Of a stretch of 64,000 bases of DNA, positions 22,746 through 33,833 are shown one piece after another. Both the position numbers and the translations under genes were made by a program. The stretch spans positions 124,526,765 to 124,590,764 of the forward strand of contig JAVHZZ010000005.1 in the NCBI GenBank assembly GCA_036250195.1. The letters are read 5' to 3'. Each line of letters begins with the position of its first letter. Position 1 is the first letter of the stretch. The DNA comes from Mixophyes australis (lineage: Eukaryota > Chordata > Amphibia > Anura > Limnodynastidae). A model generated the notes under the pieces. It did not search any database. It was not told where the DNA came from and saw nothing but the letters and a program-made list of their open reading frames with translations.

Positions 22746-25458
22746 ACTTCAACAAGGCCTAGGCCCAGCAAAGCAGGATCATGCTGGACTTTTAGCCGGG
22801 AGAAGGCAGGAAAGATCTGATACTCAACCTGTGGAAGATAAGGTACCTCTGGATAAAGATTTGAGAGGAGTAGTAGTTACTAAATCGGCTACAAAATCAG
22901 GTAAATCCACCCTGGCTTTACAGCCTAAGCAAAGTTTGAATCCAGCAAAACAAAAAAATGCTGGGATTTCAATGGAAGTTAAGCAGGTTGTATTATGAAT
23001 GTGGAAGGTAAAGATCCTGCTTAGGGAAAATTAGGGGCTGGAAAGAGCATGAGAGACGCTGATGAGATTGTTTGTCCCCCCACATCATCTGTGTTGCCTT
23101 TGAGCACAGTGGAAGGAACAATGGACAGTGAAAAGCAGCTTGTTAGTAATACTCAGTCTGCACTGTTTGACAGTGATATGGCTGGTGAGGGGTTAACCAG
23201 TCAGCCTGTGTGTAATGAAGGTTATCCCCATTGTACTCCCTCTGCATCGTGTCCTATGTCGGCTATGGAAATTCCCCAGGCACCTGAGGCAGCCCCCATG
23301 GCAGGAGTGTCAGCCATTGCAGATGTTGGCTACTCACCGTGAAGGGGTCACTGCAAAAGTCAAATTGCCAGATTCTGGACAAAGTGAAGCCGAGAAAGTG
23401 TCGTTGCTGGAGCTGATTCGTCAACTAGAGTCAGAGGTTTGTCAAGATGCGCAGATTGGCGTGAAAAGGAAAAAAAGGAATTGTGCTTACAGTTCGGACC
23501 GGGCAGTATACATCCGCAAATTAGTGGTTATGGAAGCTGAATTGTCAGAGAACATCTGCAGAATGAACTTTCCAAGGGGTCAGCGTGATCAGGAGAGTAA
23601 AAAGAACATTTTTCAGCTCTCTGAGGACTCTGGGCAGTTACCCGCAAATGAGCCTGTTTAGCCTGATGATAGCGTGCCAGTGAACCCCTTGTATAACACC
23701 ATTAGAGCCCTGGAGGGGGAACCGCCGGTGATGGGATCGCAAATTGGCAGTGCAGAGGTGGAGGTGTTCGCGGGCTCAGCGGCAGTCAGTGCATCCTCTT
23801 CTCCGTCCTCGATTGCGGTGGTGCAGCCAGCAGTGAGTGGTGTCCTAGAGGCGGAAGCTGAGTCATCGGCTGGTGTGGCATTTCTGGTTGTTTCGGAGAG
23901 AGAGAGCAAGCGGGCTCAGTTGCATACTCCAGTATAGGAGACTAAAGCTGATGGCAGTGTGAATCGGTGCGCTGGTAACCTAGCAACTGTGGACTGTCAC
24001 TCTAAGTAATGATCTGCTGGTTTCTGTTAATGCTGCTTCTAATGCTAAGCCTAATTTTGTCAAAAATGCTTTATCCCCAATACAGGCTAAGGTAATTGAA
24101 ACAGTGTTTGGTCCATTAAAAATAGCGGAGGGTATCAAGGCTGCCTTTAAAGTAATAGAGGTTGCTGCCAGTGTAATGCCAAATATGCTCTCACTGTCAG
24201 AAAGTGCTGGTAGCTCAGTGAGTATGAAAGGTGCTGCAAGGCAAAGCTCTCTTTCAAGTTGTAAAGCTAAAGATTCATGTGTGGTTCAGGCTTCTGCTTC
24301 TTTAGGGGTTAATAGTTCAAAGCATATGATAGGCAATAGTGTGGGGGCAGAATGGCATTTGTTCTAGTGTTGTTTCTCTAAATGAAAATCAGGTTCCCAC
24401 TACATCCACTGTAGTAGTGGGGGATACAGCAGCAGTTGTCCCTGTATTTGGCACAATTTCCTATGCAAGGGCTGTCTCTGGTAACCAGAGAGATAGGGCT
24501 AATACTTCTCATTCCCACCCTCAGCCACAGCCCGCAGACAACAGGGCAGCCTTTTAAACGGAGAAATGTTGTGCAATTAAAATACATAGGGAAAGAGTCT
24601 TTTCCAAACCATACAGACTTTATAAGGTTGTTACTTTCCCATTTTGGCTTCAATGCATCTGATCTCTTCGCGTGTATTCATCCCATAAGCTTCCCGGAAT
24701 ATGACGTGAGTTTTATGTCTTACCGGGGGCTTCAGATGTTTTTGTAAGTGGGCAAATCTTAAAACTACCAACCCGTGGTCAAGCTATAGGGCCATTCCCA
24801 TAACTCAGCAGGAAAGAGTAAAGATTACACTTTTTGTCTGGAACGAATCTATCCCTGTAGCAGATCTAGCGTTCTGGCTCAATAGATATGCAGACATAGT
24901 GACCCCATTAGAAAAAGTCCCGGATCCCAGCTGTCATGTCTGGGGTGGCGGGTGGTCAGCCGTAGTCCATCTGCGATGCACAGAGGCTAGCCCAGGGCAT
25001 ATTCAATCCTCGGCCTTTATTGGCCGAAATCGCATCCAATGCTTTTACCCTGGGCATGCCATCGCTGCGGTGACTTCCATCACCTCAGCGTGAATTGCCC
25101 CACTATTAAGTGTGGGCGGTGCGGGGGTCTGGGACATGAAGCTGGTTCTTGTACGATTATATGTTGTAATCTTTGTGGTGCAGTGGGCCACCCATTTAGC
25201 AGATGTTCCCAGGCATTTCACAACAACCATGAAGTACCAGATAGTGAACTGGTTCAGCTAGCAGAGCAAATGGAAGTTGAAAGTAGTGCACCAAGGGCCC
25301 CTCCCCCATCTACTCCCTCTGTGTCTGGTTCAGTTGTGGTTTCAGCTCAGTTGGACCAGGTAGTAGGGGATACACCAAGTGAAGAGCAGTTTAAAATTCA
25401 GGGGAACAAGGGCAAGAGGGCTAGTGGAAGGAAAGAGAAAAGTGAAGAACTGCTTTAG
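22746..25458 (+). pseudogene. Tx1-like LINE ORF1
   Basis: A series of frames (23049-23342, 23215-23661, 23674-23937, 24104-24367, 24436-24747, 24899-25093, 25039-25458) covers a long Ser/Ala-rich N-terminal part. Next come a nucleic-acid-binding region (NVVQLKYIGKESF..., about 24570-24740; PLEKVPDPSCHVWGGGW, about 24904-24960) and then CCHC-like zinc knuckles CHRCGDFHHLSVNC, CGRCGGLGHEAGSC and CNLCGAVGHPFSRC. This layout resembles ORF1 of Tx1-clade elements. At least six frameshifts. Confidence 0.65.
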
Positions 25459-26099
25459 GTTAACCGTTTTCTGTCATTTTCCAGTGATAAGGAATTAGAA
25501 GGGGAGATTGAGAAGGATAATATTGGTAGTCTGGTCTTTGAGCCAAATGTAGTGAAGCATAAGAAAAAAATCTAAATCTCTGATTCCTTGTAAGCATCAG
25601 GTCTCGTACAAGAAACCTAAGGACAAGAGGAAAGTATCCCAAGAAGCAGTAACCGGGAAAGCTGTTTTGAAGTCTCCTTCAGTTCCCAGTATAAGTCCTT
25701 TATACATAGAGGAGCTGTCCCCCCCTCTCTTGTCTTCTGTGACTTTATCAGATCCTCTTTTCTCCTCTGCCCACCCCCTCTTAATTCCGTCAGTCCCCAG
25801 GATGTAGTCATTTCTTCTCATACAGCTTCCCTTGATCTCCCCCCGGTAGCTCCAGACCCCAGTCCCCTGGTTCCTATCTCCCCGCCCCCTCTGGTCCTTG
25901 ATCCTGGGGACCTCCTGGTCCAGGCTCCCTTGGATACACTAGTTGTAGGTAGGGATCCGCCCCCTGGTTAGTGGTAAGGCAGTAGCTAAGGATAATCCAG
26001 AGAGAAATGTAGTTGTCTCATCCTTGGTTGGGCATACAGAGTCTGTCCCTAGGTTGGGGGAGACAGACTCTGATGTTGAGGTAATTCTTCTTTCTGATA

Positions 26100-27230
26100 G
26101 TAAATCTATTCCTGTGGGTGTAAGTGTTAAAAGGTGGGGGTCCCACTTGCGTCTCTTGCGGGCAAGCCGTACGTTGGGCTGGCAGTCCTTTTTACTGGCA
26201 TGATAACTGTCCGAGTTATAGAGCTAAGAGTAGGTAGATGTATGGTTTTGGATATCAACCTGAGAGGACATGGCCTAAGATTAATTAATATTTATGGTCC
26301 CCAATCTAAGTTTGAGAGGAAGTGTCTTTTCAGTGAGATCAAGCCATATCTTTTTTTTGGCCCGGCAGATAGCGTTTGGGGGTGATTTTAACACCGTCAT
26401 AAGGACTAAAGACAGGGGAGGTTCATGGACTTCTCAGGGCTATGATTCCTTTTTTTTAGCTAGTATGGTCAGGCAGGCAGGTCTGGTAGATGTGCACATC
26501 CAGAAAAGGAGAGAAAGAGATAGTGTCTAAAGGCCACTCTTTTCTACAAATATTGCACCACTTAATGAATATATAAAATTAAACTTTATTGAAATAAATT
26601 CTTATAAAAAGTACATTTTAAAGCAAAATATTAAAATTCTGTTGAATTGGTATATTGACCAAATTGAAACAACAGTTATAAGGTAGTACTCTACCCTGCT
26701 GTCTTGCTGTTAAACTTTGTATATAAATATTAATACGCTGATAATTACAATATCTCAGTATGTATGGCTCTGTTTATAACTATATATATTTGAATTATAT
26801 GCTCCCTAAATAATTCAGGTGAACATTTATATTTGTAATACAGAGTCCATTACATAGCATGCTGAGTAATTCCGAGGTAAATAGAATGGGTTGTATAACA
26901 ATGTATCCGATAAAATTATTGAATAGTGAAGGGGACGTTTCTGCTATTTGATAGGTATAATAAATTTCTGTCCCTTGACTTTTATCCCAAATGGAGAGGT
27001 ATCTATAAGGTAGTGTAGCCTCATATCCTATAGTAGGATAAGGGGCTGCCCCTTGCCTACCATTCCTCTGAACGTGTGGCTAGGATTTGTAATGGCAGTC
27101 TTCCCTTGTATATTCTGATAAACCCTCGACACATCCCAGACCTCACGAGTTTCACTTATTATAGAGGTAGCTGGAGGTCTAGGATAGACAGGATTTTTGT
27201 TATCACTTTTACCTCTCTGTATCCTTAAAT
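26100..27230 (+). pseudogene. Tx1-like LINE endonuclease, interrupted
   Basis: LRLINIYGPQ (about 26277-26305) and GGDFNTVIRTKDR (about 26380-26415) are AP-endonuclease blocks. The segment resumes after an AT-rich insert with FTYYRGSWRSRIDRIFV (about 27150-27202), the conserved S-R-I-D-R block. Frameshifted near 26370. Confidence 0.7.
26522..26990. other. AT-rich insert in LINE endonuclease, unclassified
   Basis: About 470 bp of AT-rich non-coding sequence splits the endonuclease between the GDFN block and the SRIDR block. Start is near TGTCTAAAGG and end near the TTTATCCC text. No terminal repeats proven. Confidence 0.45.
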
Positions 27231-27436
27231 GCTTCAGAGACCCTTCAGAAGGACAGGGGCATTTGGCACCTGAATTCTAAACTCCGAGGGGAGGAGGAGG
27301 TAAGACAGTCCTTTAGGGACGACTTTGAAACCCAGGAGACACTTTTGGAAGCTGGATGGAGTAGGTCTGAGTGGTGGGAGATGCTTAAAAAAAGGACCCA
27401 GGTTTTTTTTCCCGTGACCTAGTAGCCAAGAATAAC

Positions 27437-28456
27437 TTGTTAAGAGAGAATACCTATTCAGCATTGAGAAGCAAACTTGGATTCTTGATTTCTGAACAGG
27501 AAGATAGTGGGGAGATCTCCCGAGTGAAGGCTCAGATCAGAGAGGTGCAATATGACCGGTATGCTTCTTTGATTCTGGAGAGGGATTATGGGAAGTGCCA
27601 CTCGCCCGACCCTTACCAGAGCTGTAAGAACTCGATATATATGAAGGAGGTGAGAGGTCTGTACGATGCTGGGGGTGTTCCAAGGTAGGATATGGAGGGC
27701 ATCCTTGGTGTTGTGCAGTCCTTCTACTCTGCTTTTTTTATCTGAGAAATCACTAGACAGAGAAAAGATAGACCATTTTCTGAGGGAGACTCCTGACCTT
27801 GGAGATCTGAGCAGTTCACTTGAGTCTTTGGGTGATGAGATATCGGTAGATGAGGTCAGAATGGCGATAGATGGTCTGTCTATTAAGAAATCTCCAGGCC
27901 CGGATTGTTAACCTCCGAGTTCTTTAAAACCTTTGGAGACATTCTGGCCCCACGCCTTGTGGAGGTCTTTAATGAGAGCCTGACGACAGGTTTATTACTG
28001 CCCTTCATGAGGGTTTCTGCCCTTATCCTGTTATCCAAGGGGAAGGATCAGTTGCGTATTGAGAATTGGCATCCCATTGCCCTTCTTAATGCCGACAGAA
28101 AGATTTTGGCAAAGGTGCTTTTTAACAGACTGATGCAGATTTCTAGTCAATTACTTTCTCCCTCACAGCATTGCACTGTGAAGGGCTGAAGTACCTTCAG
28201 TGCTGTGCTGGGGGTCCAAGAGGCCATTGAGCGGTGTCGTGCTGAGAAGTGGGGAAAGTATCTTTTAGCCATTGATCAGTCCAAAGCCTTTGACAGGGTA
28301 GATCACAAGTACCTTTGGGCTCTACTTCTGCGGTATGGTCTTCCAGCACGTATGGTGAATTGGATTTGTACCATTTATAAGCAGGTAGAGAGCTTCCCTC
28401 TTGTGAATGGTTGGGTGGGCCCTTCCTTTAGGGTAGATTCTGGAGTAAGACAAGGC
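27437..28456 (+). pseudogene. Tx1-like LINE reverse transcriptase, truncated
   Basis: Frames 27437-27688, 27666-27911, 27905-28189 and 28205-28504 give the RT N-terminal half. They hold KKSPGPDC, the LLSKGKD...NWHPIALLNADRKILAK block, motif A (AIDQSKAFDRVDH) and motif B start (GVRQG). The sequence changes to Gypsy RT (TAGYYSRSAPDFN in another frame) at about 28458. Catalytic motif C is absent. Confidence 0.8.
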
Positions 28457-28457
28457 A

Positions 28458-29063
28458 TTCTTAACGACTGCAGGGTACTACAGCCGTTCTGCCCCAGACT
28501 TTAATACTGTAGCGAAGCCCATGACAGATCTCACTAAGAAGAAACTTCCCAAAGTAGTTGACTGGACACCCGCTTGTGAGCTAGCATTTGTCGTTAAAAG
28601 AAGCCCTGGATCATGCTCCAGTACTGTTGGCGCCCAAATATGAAAAGGACTTTATTGTGCGAACTGAGGCATCCCAGTATGGAATGGGAGCAGTACTTAG
28701 CCAGGTGGGGCCAGATGGGCAGGAGCACCCTGTGGACTATTTGAGAAGAAAACTGCTAAACTGGGAGGTGGGGTATGCCACAATTGAGAAGGAATGTTTT
28801 GCCATTGTGTGGGCAGTGAAAAAACTTCAACCTTATTTGTGTGTTGATGACATTTTACTGTGGTGACTAATCATAATCCTTTAAAGTGGCTACAACACAC
28901 CTCAGGGAAAAATGGCCGACTGATGCGCTGCAGCCTTGCACACACATTTGACTTTGACATAAATCACAAGCAAATAAAGGCTCACAGCAACGCGGATGGA
29001 CTGTCTCAGGTAGGAAGAGCTGGATCCTCCAAGTCACCTCTGCTTTTTGTGCTTTGCTCTTAA
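28458..29063 (+). pseudogene. Gypsy RT tail and RNase H
   Basis: FLTTAGYYSRSAPDFN (about 28458-28505) is the end of Gypsy RT. RNase H follows in frames 28588-28866 and 28860-29063, with VLLAPKYEKDFIVRTEAS, YATIEKECFAIVWAVKKLQPYL and TDHNPLKWL...NADGLSQV. The usual first Asp of the RTDAS motif reads Glu here. A frameshift near 28845 produces a chance CVDD string. It ends about 230 bp before the 3' LTR. Confidence 0.8.
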
Positions 29064-29290
29064 CTCTAAATGAGGCCCACCGTGCTTTTATTAATTTGCT
29101 TAATCTTAAAAATGAAATGTTTCCATTGTGGTCTTTCTAAGATTACACTGTGAAACACAGAAGATAATTTGGCAAATTACAGCTCAACAATACTTTTTTT
29201 TTTTTGCAAATTTCCACCTACAATATACGTGATCTACGGACCAGGAGCCAAATCTTTGGGACACGCTGGTTGCCCGCGTGGACTAGGGGG

Positions 29291-30050
29291 TGTGACTGGA
29301 TCACTTATAAGTAACTTATGGTATAAATTTATTTAAAGGAAATAGCACAGAGCGCTTATTTATATAATTGCAAATGTACTTATTTTTGATAATGTGGGTG
29401 TTTTGGTAAAACACCCACTCAGACCATGGGAAGAAATTTGTTTCCTGTTTAACCTTACTGTAGGAAATGCATTATTTCTGTAGGTATATATATCTGATAC
29501 AATAAACATTTGTGGATAGAAGTCTTTTGTGTATTGTGATGTTGGGAAATAATTTGTTTGGGGTTTGTACCTTTCTTTGGGAATGTGTATTCTGTGACTG
29601 TCTGAAGAAAGGATTTATGTTAATTAAACCCTTTGACTTGCTAGGTTTTCTGCCTCTGAAATAAGATGCAGGAAATCACAGCAATGTTTTAGGATTTGAC
29701 AGATAAGTGTAAATATTGTTAGCTTTGCATTGCAGGTAAATCCATGTTTTGGTAAACAGGTTACATCCTGATTCTAAAAATAACTCAGACCTCGAGGAGG
29801 CTGGCTTACCCAGTTAGGCTGTGTTCAAATGTGTATAAAAACAGCACTGTTTTGTATTAAAAGTTGTTCTTCTGATTTCATCTGACCTTAGCACTGGTAC
29901 CTCCAATCAGTGTGACTGCAAATAAACACCACTTGCTTTAAAGACCTGCTTGAAAATATCTTCCATGCTGAAAATCCTGTGACCTACAGATTAGACCCAA
30001 AATGTAATCCAATCCCAGCTGTTTCTGAGGTTTGGACCCAGCTTTTCAGG
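29291..30050 (+). repeat. Gypsy 3' LTR (truncated)
   Basis: It starts TGTGACTGGATC after GGACTAGGGGG, a polypurine-like tract. It matches 17623-18390 with scattered substitutions and small indels. TATA-like TGTATAAAAA is at about 29834 and AATAAA near 29922. Similarity ends after CCCAGCTTTT at about 30050; the last ~320 bp of the 5' LTR are missing. Confidence 0.8.
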
Positions 30051-30365
30051 TGCACTTGGTGGTGGCATCTGTACATGCGATCACAAAGCTTGTGAGCAGT
30101 GGTGTATGTGTGAATATAAAGATTTAATCGGATACGTTAAACTGTAAGGTTTTTTGTAAAGTGATAATATATATCAAATACATTTAATTGGTGTAGAAGC
30201 CGCTGCATAGTTCAGTTTTCAGTAAGCAATACTTGCCATTACATTCCCTTACAAGGCCTAAACTGACTTAACAACAATTCAAGGATATATAAAGGCAACA
30301 AGACTTTAATAATAAAATATTTCCCCGTAAAACTGCTCACTAGTGTAAACTGATCGCATAGAGGA
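30051..30365. other. Unclassified spacer
   Basis: AT-rich, no coding potential, no repeat structure noticed. Confidence 0.4.
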
Positions 30366-30600
30366 CCCGATACATTAAGGAAAGTAAGAAAAGAAAAAAG
30401 AAAGTTTTCTCCTGGACAAAACCATGTTATAATGCAAGGGGTGAAAATTAGTTTATTATTTTGTGCATAAGTTAAATACTGGCTGCTTTTTCATGTAGCA
30501 CACAAATACTTGATAGCTTATTTGTACACTAAAATTTAAAGTTGATCTAGCACATGCTCTACCACAATTATAAATCTGTCCTCACATTTTAAAAATACCT
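30366..30600 (+). mobile_element. Short inverted-repeat transposon, copy B
   Basis: Begins near GGACCCGATACATTAAGG and matches copy A (387-600) over CTCCTGGACAAAACCATG, ATGCAAGGGGTG and CATGTAGCACACAAATA. Unlike copy A it continues without the fold-back into TTAAAGTTGATCTAGCACATG. Non-autonomous; right end not fixed. Confidence 0.6.
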
Positions 30601-30926
30601 TAATCGGACATGTTAAACTGTAAGATTTTTTGTCCATGGAATATAGATTTATGGATATTACAAACAAACTGGAGGATTGTAGCTCAAAAAGCACATGCAT
30701 TATGTAGCTGAAGCCTTCCCTTGTGGGAAGCAGCTGCTTTATTACTGCCTTAGCAGTGACATAATTTCTGTGGGTCCAATTGCCTCTGCACCTGGAGTTT
30801 CTAGCACCTCACCACCCAGTGGACTTATTGCAGCTGTGGCCAATTTCCCTTTGATTGGAGCCTGTAGTGGCCAGATCAACCACAATATGATGTCTTCACA
30901 GACTCACCTGAACAAGGACATTCCAA
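30601..30926. other. Unclassified spacer
   Basis: Contains a short frame (30695-30955) without recognisable similarity. Nothing else noticed. Confidence 0.4.
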
Positions 30927-31099
30927 GGGGTATATTTACTAAACTGCGGGTTTGAAAAAGTAGAGATGCTGCCTATAGCAACCAATCAGATTCTAGCTAT
31001 CATTTTGTAGCATGTATTGAATAAATGATAGCTACAATCTGATTGGCTGTTATAGGCTACATCTCCACTTTTTCAAACCCAGTTTAGTAAATATACCCC
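30927..31099. mobile_element. Palindromic MITE, Harbinger-like
   Basis: GGGGTATATTTACTAAACTG at the left and its near-exact inverse at the right. The arms run about 78 bp and include CCAATCAGATT...AGCTATCATTT. The flanking trinucleotide CAA on both sides is a candidate target duplication (3 bp, as in Harbinger elements, though their usual target is TAA/TTA). Non-coding; the whole element can fold into one hairpin. Confidence 0.8.
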
Positions 31100-31103
31100 C
31101 AAG

Positions 31104-31770
31104 TGTTAATACTGTCAATCCTCTGCACAGGCACCACTGCTACTACCCAGTTGTAAACAAGGAGAAAGCCTGACCTGTAGTAGGTAAGCCCATGCTCATA
31201 AAACAACAAACAGCTAGCTACAATACTTTTGACTCACCCGAGACAGGAAAAGACGACACTTATGAAGGAGGTGTCACCTTATATACCCTCCAGGTAACTT
31301 TTAGTTTCCTGTCTACACTAAGCTGATTAGGGAGGGAAAAGGAAATAATTGTTCAAAAAGCCACTAGTGCAGAAAAATGGTTGTTTTCACAAGTACTAAT
31401 ATTTTTGACTTGGTGACTGCTGGGCTTATGCTAGTTTGCATAGCGCAAAAAACGAAAAATTGGTTCTAAGCATGTCCAGAAAACAGGCCTCATGCATACT
31501 TCCTAAAGCAATTCAGCAGAAATGTGACTATTGCGACCGCTTGTGACTTGAGAGGTGGGACAGGGGGAGGGTTGTTCTAACATATGCTGAATACAGGAAG
31601 GCTGTGAAAGTGTAATTGTGAACAGATGCAGACCAGCACAGAGATGCATATATAACTGTCAAGCAATTGTGTTTATTTTAGTGAAAGCATTTTATGTTTG
31701 TGATCTTGTAAGCAAATTTTCTCAAAAGTTGTATCAATTACAGGCGCCTTGGCAGGTGCATGTATATGTT
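31104..31770. other. Unclassified spacer
   Basis: No open frame with similarity and no tandem or inverted structure noticed. Confidence 0.4.
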
Positions 31771-31775
31771 GATGA

Positions 31776-32262
31776 TGTAACGATCTGGCAATAAGCTTGC
31801 TGCTTTGTATTGACAGCTCCTGCCTCCTGGACTTTATTTGTGTTTCATTTTATGTGTGAGCAGCAGTACCTCTGATCACCAGAGGTGCTGATATTGTGCC
31901 TGTTTCTTGTGCTTTAGAAGTTAACCTTGTTGAACTAATTATTCCTTACACCTGGGTGTCACTCCCAGCATACATTGCTGGTTATTGTTGTTACTTACTT
32001 CTGCTGTTCTTCTGGGTTACTTGGGATCTCTCCATACATTCTGCTTACCTGCATCATCTGTAAACATGGTATTTACTTCTGCATTTCCCTGCACTTGCTG
32101 CTTAGGATCTCTCAATACCTCCTGTTTACCTGCAACAGCCGTGTACCTGGTAATTACTGCAAGCTCATTATTACACCTTGTTTGTACTCTTCAGCAAATA
32201 AACGGAGTGTTCTTCACCATATTCGTGGCTCCTTAGCGTTATTCCTGCATTGATCCGTGACA
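31776..32262 (+). repeat. 5' LTR of non-autonomous Gypsy element
   Basis: TGTAACGATCTGG... to ...TGATCCGTGACA. An AATAAA lies near 32198, about 65 bp before the end. Matches the 3' LTR. Confidence 0.88.
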
Positions 32263-32292
32263 GTATAACCAGCCCACAAAAAAACAGCTTAG

Positions 32293-33833
32293 TTGTGGGA
32301 AAGATTTTTATTCTGGGACCTTTTTTCTGCAATTCACTTTCATTTGTTTTTTTGCAACAGGTCTGTTTTACCGATCTTGGAATTGCTACTACTACAGACT
32401 TTACAAATGGACATTATCTTGCTACGTTCTCAGCTTGCTAAATTTTCCGCTTTACTTGTGGACCCACTCAGGAGACTGCCAGATTCGGTCTCTCCTAATG
32501 CAGAAGCACGTGATTTGTCTCAACCAACCTTCTCTGCTGTGAAATCTGTGCAAACAGCACCTCTTAAATTTTCTTCTACAAATTTACTGTTTACTAAGAA
32601 CTTTGGGGTAACAAATTTCCGGTTCACAGGTGGTCCACGCCCCCATCTGACCGAAGAGGAGCGACAGCACAGAATAGCTAACAAACTCTGTCTCTACTGT
32701 GCCAGTAATGTACACTTCTTACAGGACTGTCCTCTCCGCAGACCATGACAGTCTACTCTACCATCTTCTGTTGTTTCCTCTCCGCATTCTGGATTTGTTT
32801 ACGCTTCACCTGTTCTGCTCCCTGGGATGAGGCCCAATCTGCTAACCCCAGTTACCAGTCATGAGGCGCCATCATCTGCCTCCAGCTCCTGAGTCTCCTG
32901 CCGCAGGCTCTGCACCCGAGTCTCCTGCCGCAGGCTCTGCACCCGAGTCTCCTGCCGCAGGCTCTGCACCCGAGTCTCCTGCCGCAGGCTCTGCACCCGA
33001 GTCTCCTGCCGCAGGCTCTGCACCCGAGTCTCCTGCCCCCGTGCTGCCTGGTCCTGGGTCTCCTGCCACCGTGCTGCCTGGTCCTGGGTCTCCTGCCACC
33101 GTGCTGCCCAGTTTCGAGTCTTCAGCCGCTGTCTCCAGCTCCTAGTCTTCAGCCGCTGCCTCCAGTTCTGAGTCTTCAGCCGCTGTCTGTTTCTGAGCTA
33201 CAGCCTGCTCCAGAGGGGGCCCTGCTTTTAAAGCCTGCTCCAGAGGGGGTCCTGTCCCTCCAGAAATGTTGCCAGTCCAAACGGTTCAGCCCGAGTTACC
33301 ACTTAGTGGTCTGCTCTGAGGCTTCTCACAGCGCTGCTTGGCCTGAGGCTTCTCACAGTGCTGTCCCTGCCAAGTCTGCCGCCCAGTCCAGGCCTGCTGC
33401 CAAGTCTGCCGCCAAGTCCGGGCCTGCTGCCAAGTCTGCCGCCCAGTCCGAGCCATCCCTTGCTGAGGGTGCCAAGTCTGAGCCGTTACCTTTCTTTGAG
33501 GGGCACATTTCTCAACTTAGTGCCCTTCTGAGGTTTTCTGCTTCACATATTCCCTCCATACCAAAGCTCGTTAATAACCCTAAAAGACAGGTACTGTTCC
33601 TAATATCGTATTTTGGAGGGGACGCTTTGGAATGGGCAAACCCATTTATTGAGACGGATCATCCGATCTTATCGGACTTACAATCATTTACTGAGGCAGT
33701 AATCAGCAAGTTTGTAACACCTCTCACTACGCAATCTTGCGGAGCCTGTTTTGTCAGCAATACCACCTATCTCACCTGGCCAAGAGATACCATTATGCTT
33801 CACCCAATAGGTTCAGACTGCTATTCCAGGTAA
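32293..33833 (+). pseudogene. Gag-like region with zinc knuckle before capsid
   Basis: Frame 32293-32748 ends in RPHLTEEERQHRIANKLC and a CX2CX4HX4C knuckle (CLYCASNVHFLQDC). In typical Gypsy gag proteins this lies after the capsid. A Pro/Ser/Ala-rich tandem segment follows (32861-33145, about 33306-33470). Then comes a capsid-like segment in 33306-33833: LPFFEGHISQLSALLRF...RQVLFLISYFGGDALEWANP. So the order is knuckle, spacer, capsid. Either the gag was rearranged or two partial copies were joined. No pol follows. Confidence 0.7.
32880..33110 (+). repeat. 27-bp minisatellite inside gag
   Basis: GAGTCTCCTGCCGCAGGCTC units with a 27-bp period, about five near-identical copies (encoding repeats of PESPAAGSA), followed by variant units to about 33110. 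Confidence 0.88.

Larger units (their letters stand above)
22069..28456 (+). mobile_element. Tx1/L1-like LINE inserted in Gypsy RT (3'-deleted)
   Basis: ORF1-type sequence with three CCHC-like knuckles (25063-25215), an AP endonuclease (26200-27230) and RT up to GVRQG (about 28455) lie on the plus strand. The Gypsy RT/RNase H text then resumes at once. The LINE has lost everything after RT motif B, including the YADD block and 3' tail. Because LINE insertions normally retain their 3' end, a later deletion that removed LINE 3' and Gypsy RT sequence is the simplest explanation. Two AT-rich segments (22190-22745, 26522-26990) interrupt it. Confidence 0.75.
17623..30050 (+). mobile_element. Gmr1-like Ty3/Gypsy retrotransposon, decayed, with nested LINE
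   Basis: LTR-like repeats lie at 17623-18708 and 29291-30050. Between them come gag with SCAN-like capsid and zinc knuckle, aspartic protease, integrase, the start of RT and finally RNase H. Integrase before RT is the domain order described for Gmr1-type Ty3/Gypsy elements of deuterostomes. Most of RT is replaced by a Tx1-like LINE (about 22070-28456). Frameshifts break every gene. The 3' LTR copy stops about 330 bp short of the 5' one, so the right boundary is a truncation. Confidence 0.85.

Noticed and set aside
28830..28866. YLCVDDILLW looks like the RT catalytic YxDD motif
   Set aside because: It lies in RNase H sequence after a frameshift; the other frame reads the expected TDHNPL context. 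A chance match.
32872..33099. Minus-strand frame of GDSGAEPAA repeats
   Set aside because: Antisense shadow of the in-frame 27-bp minisatellite in gag.
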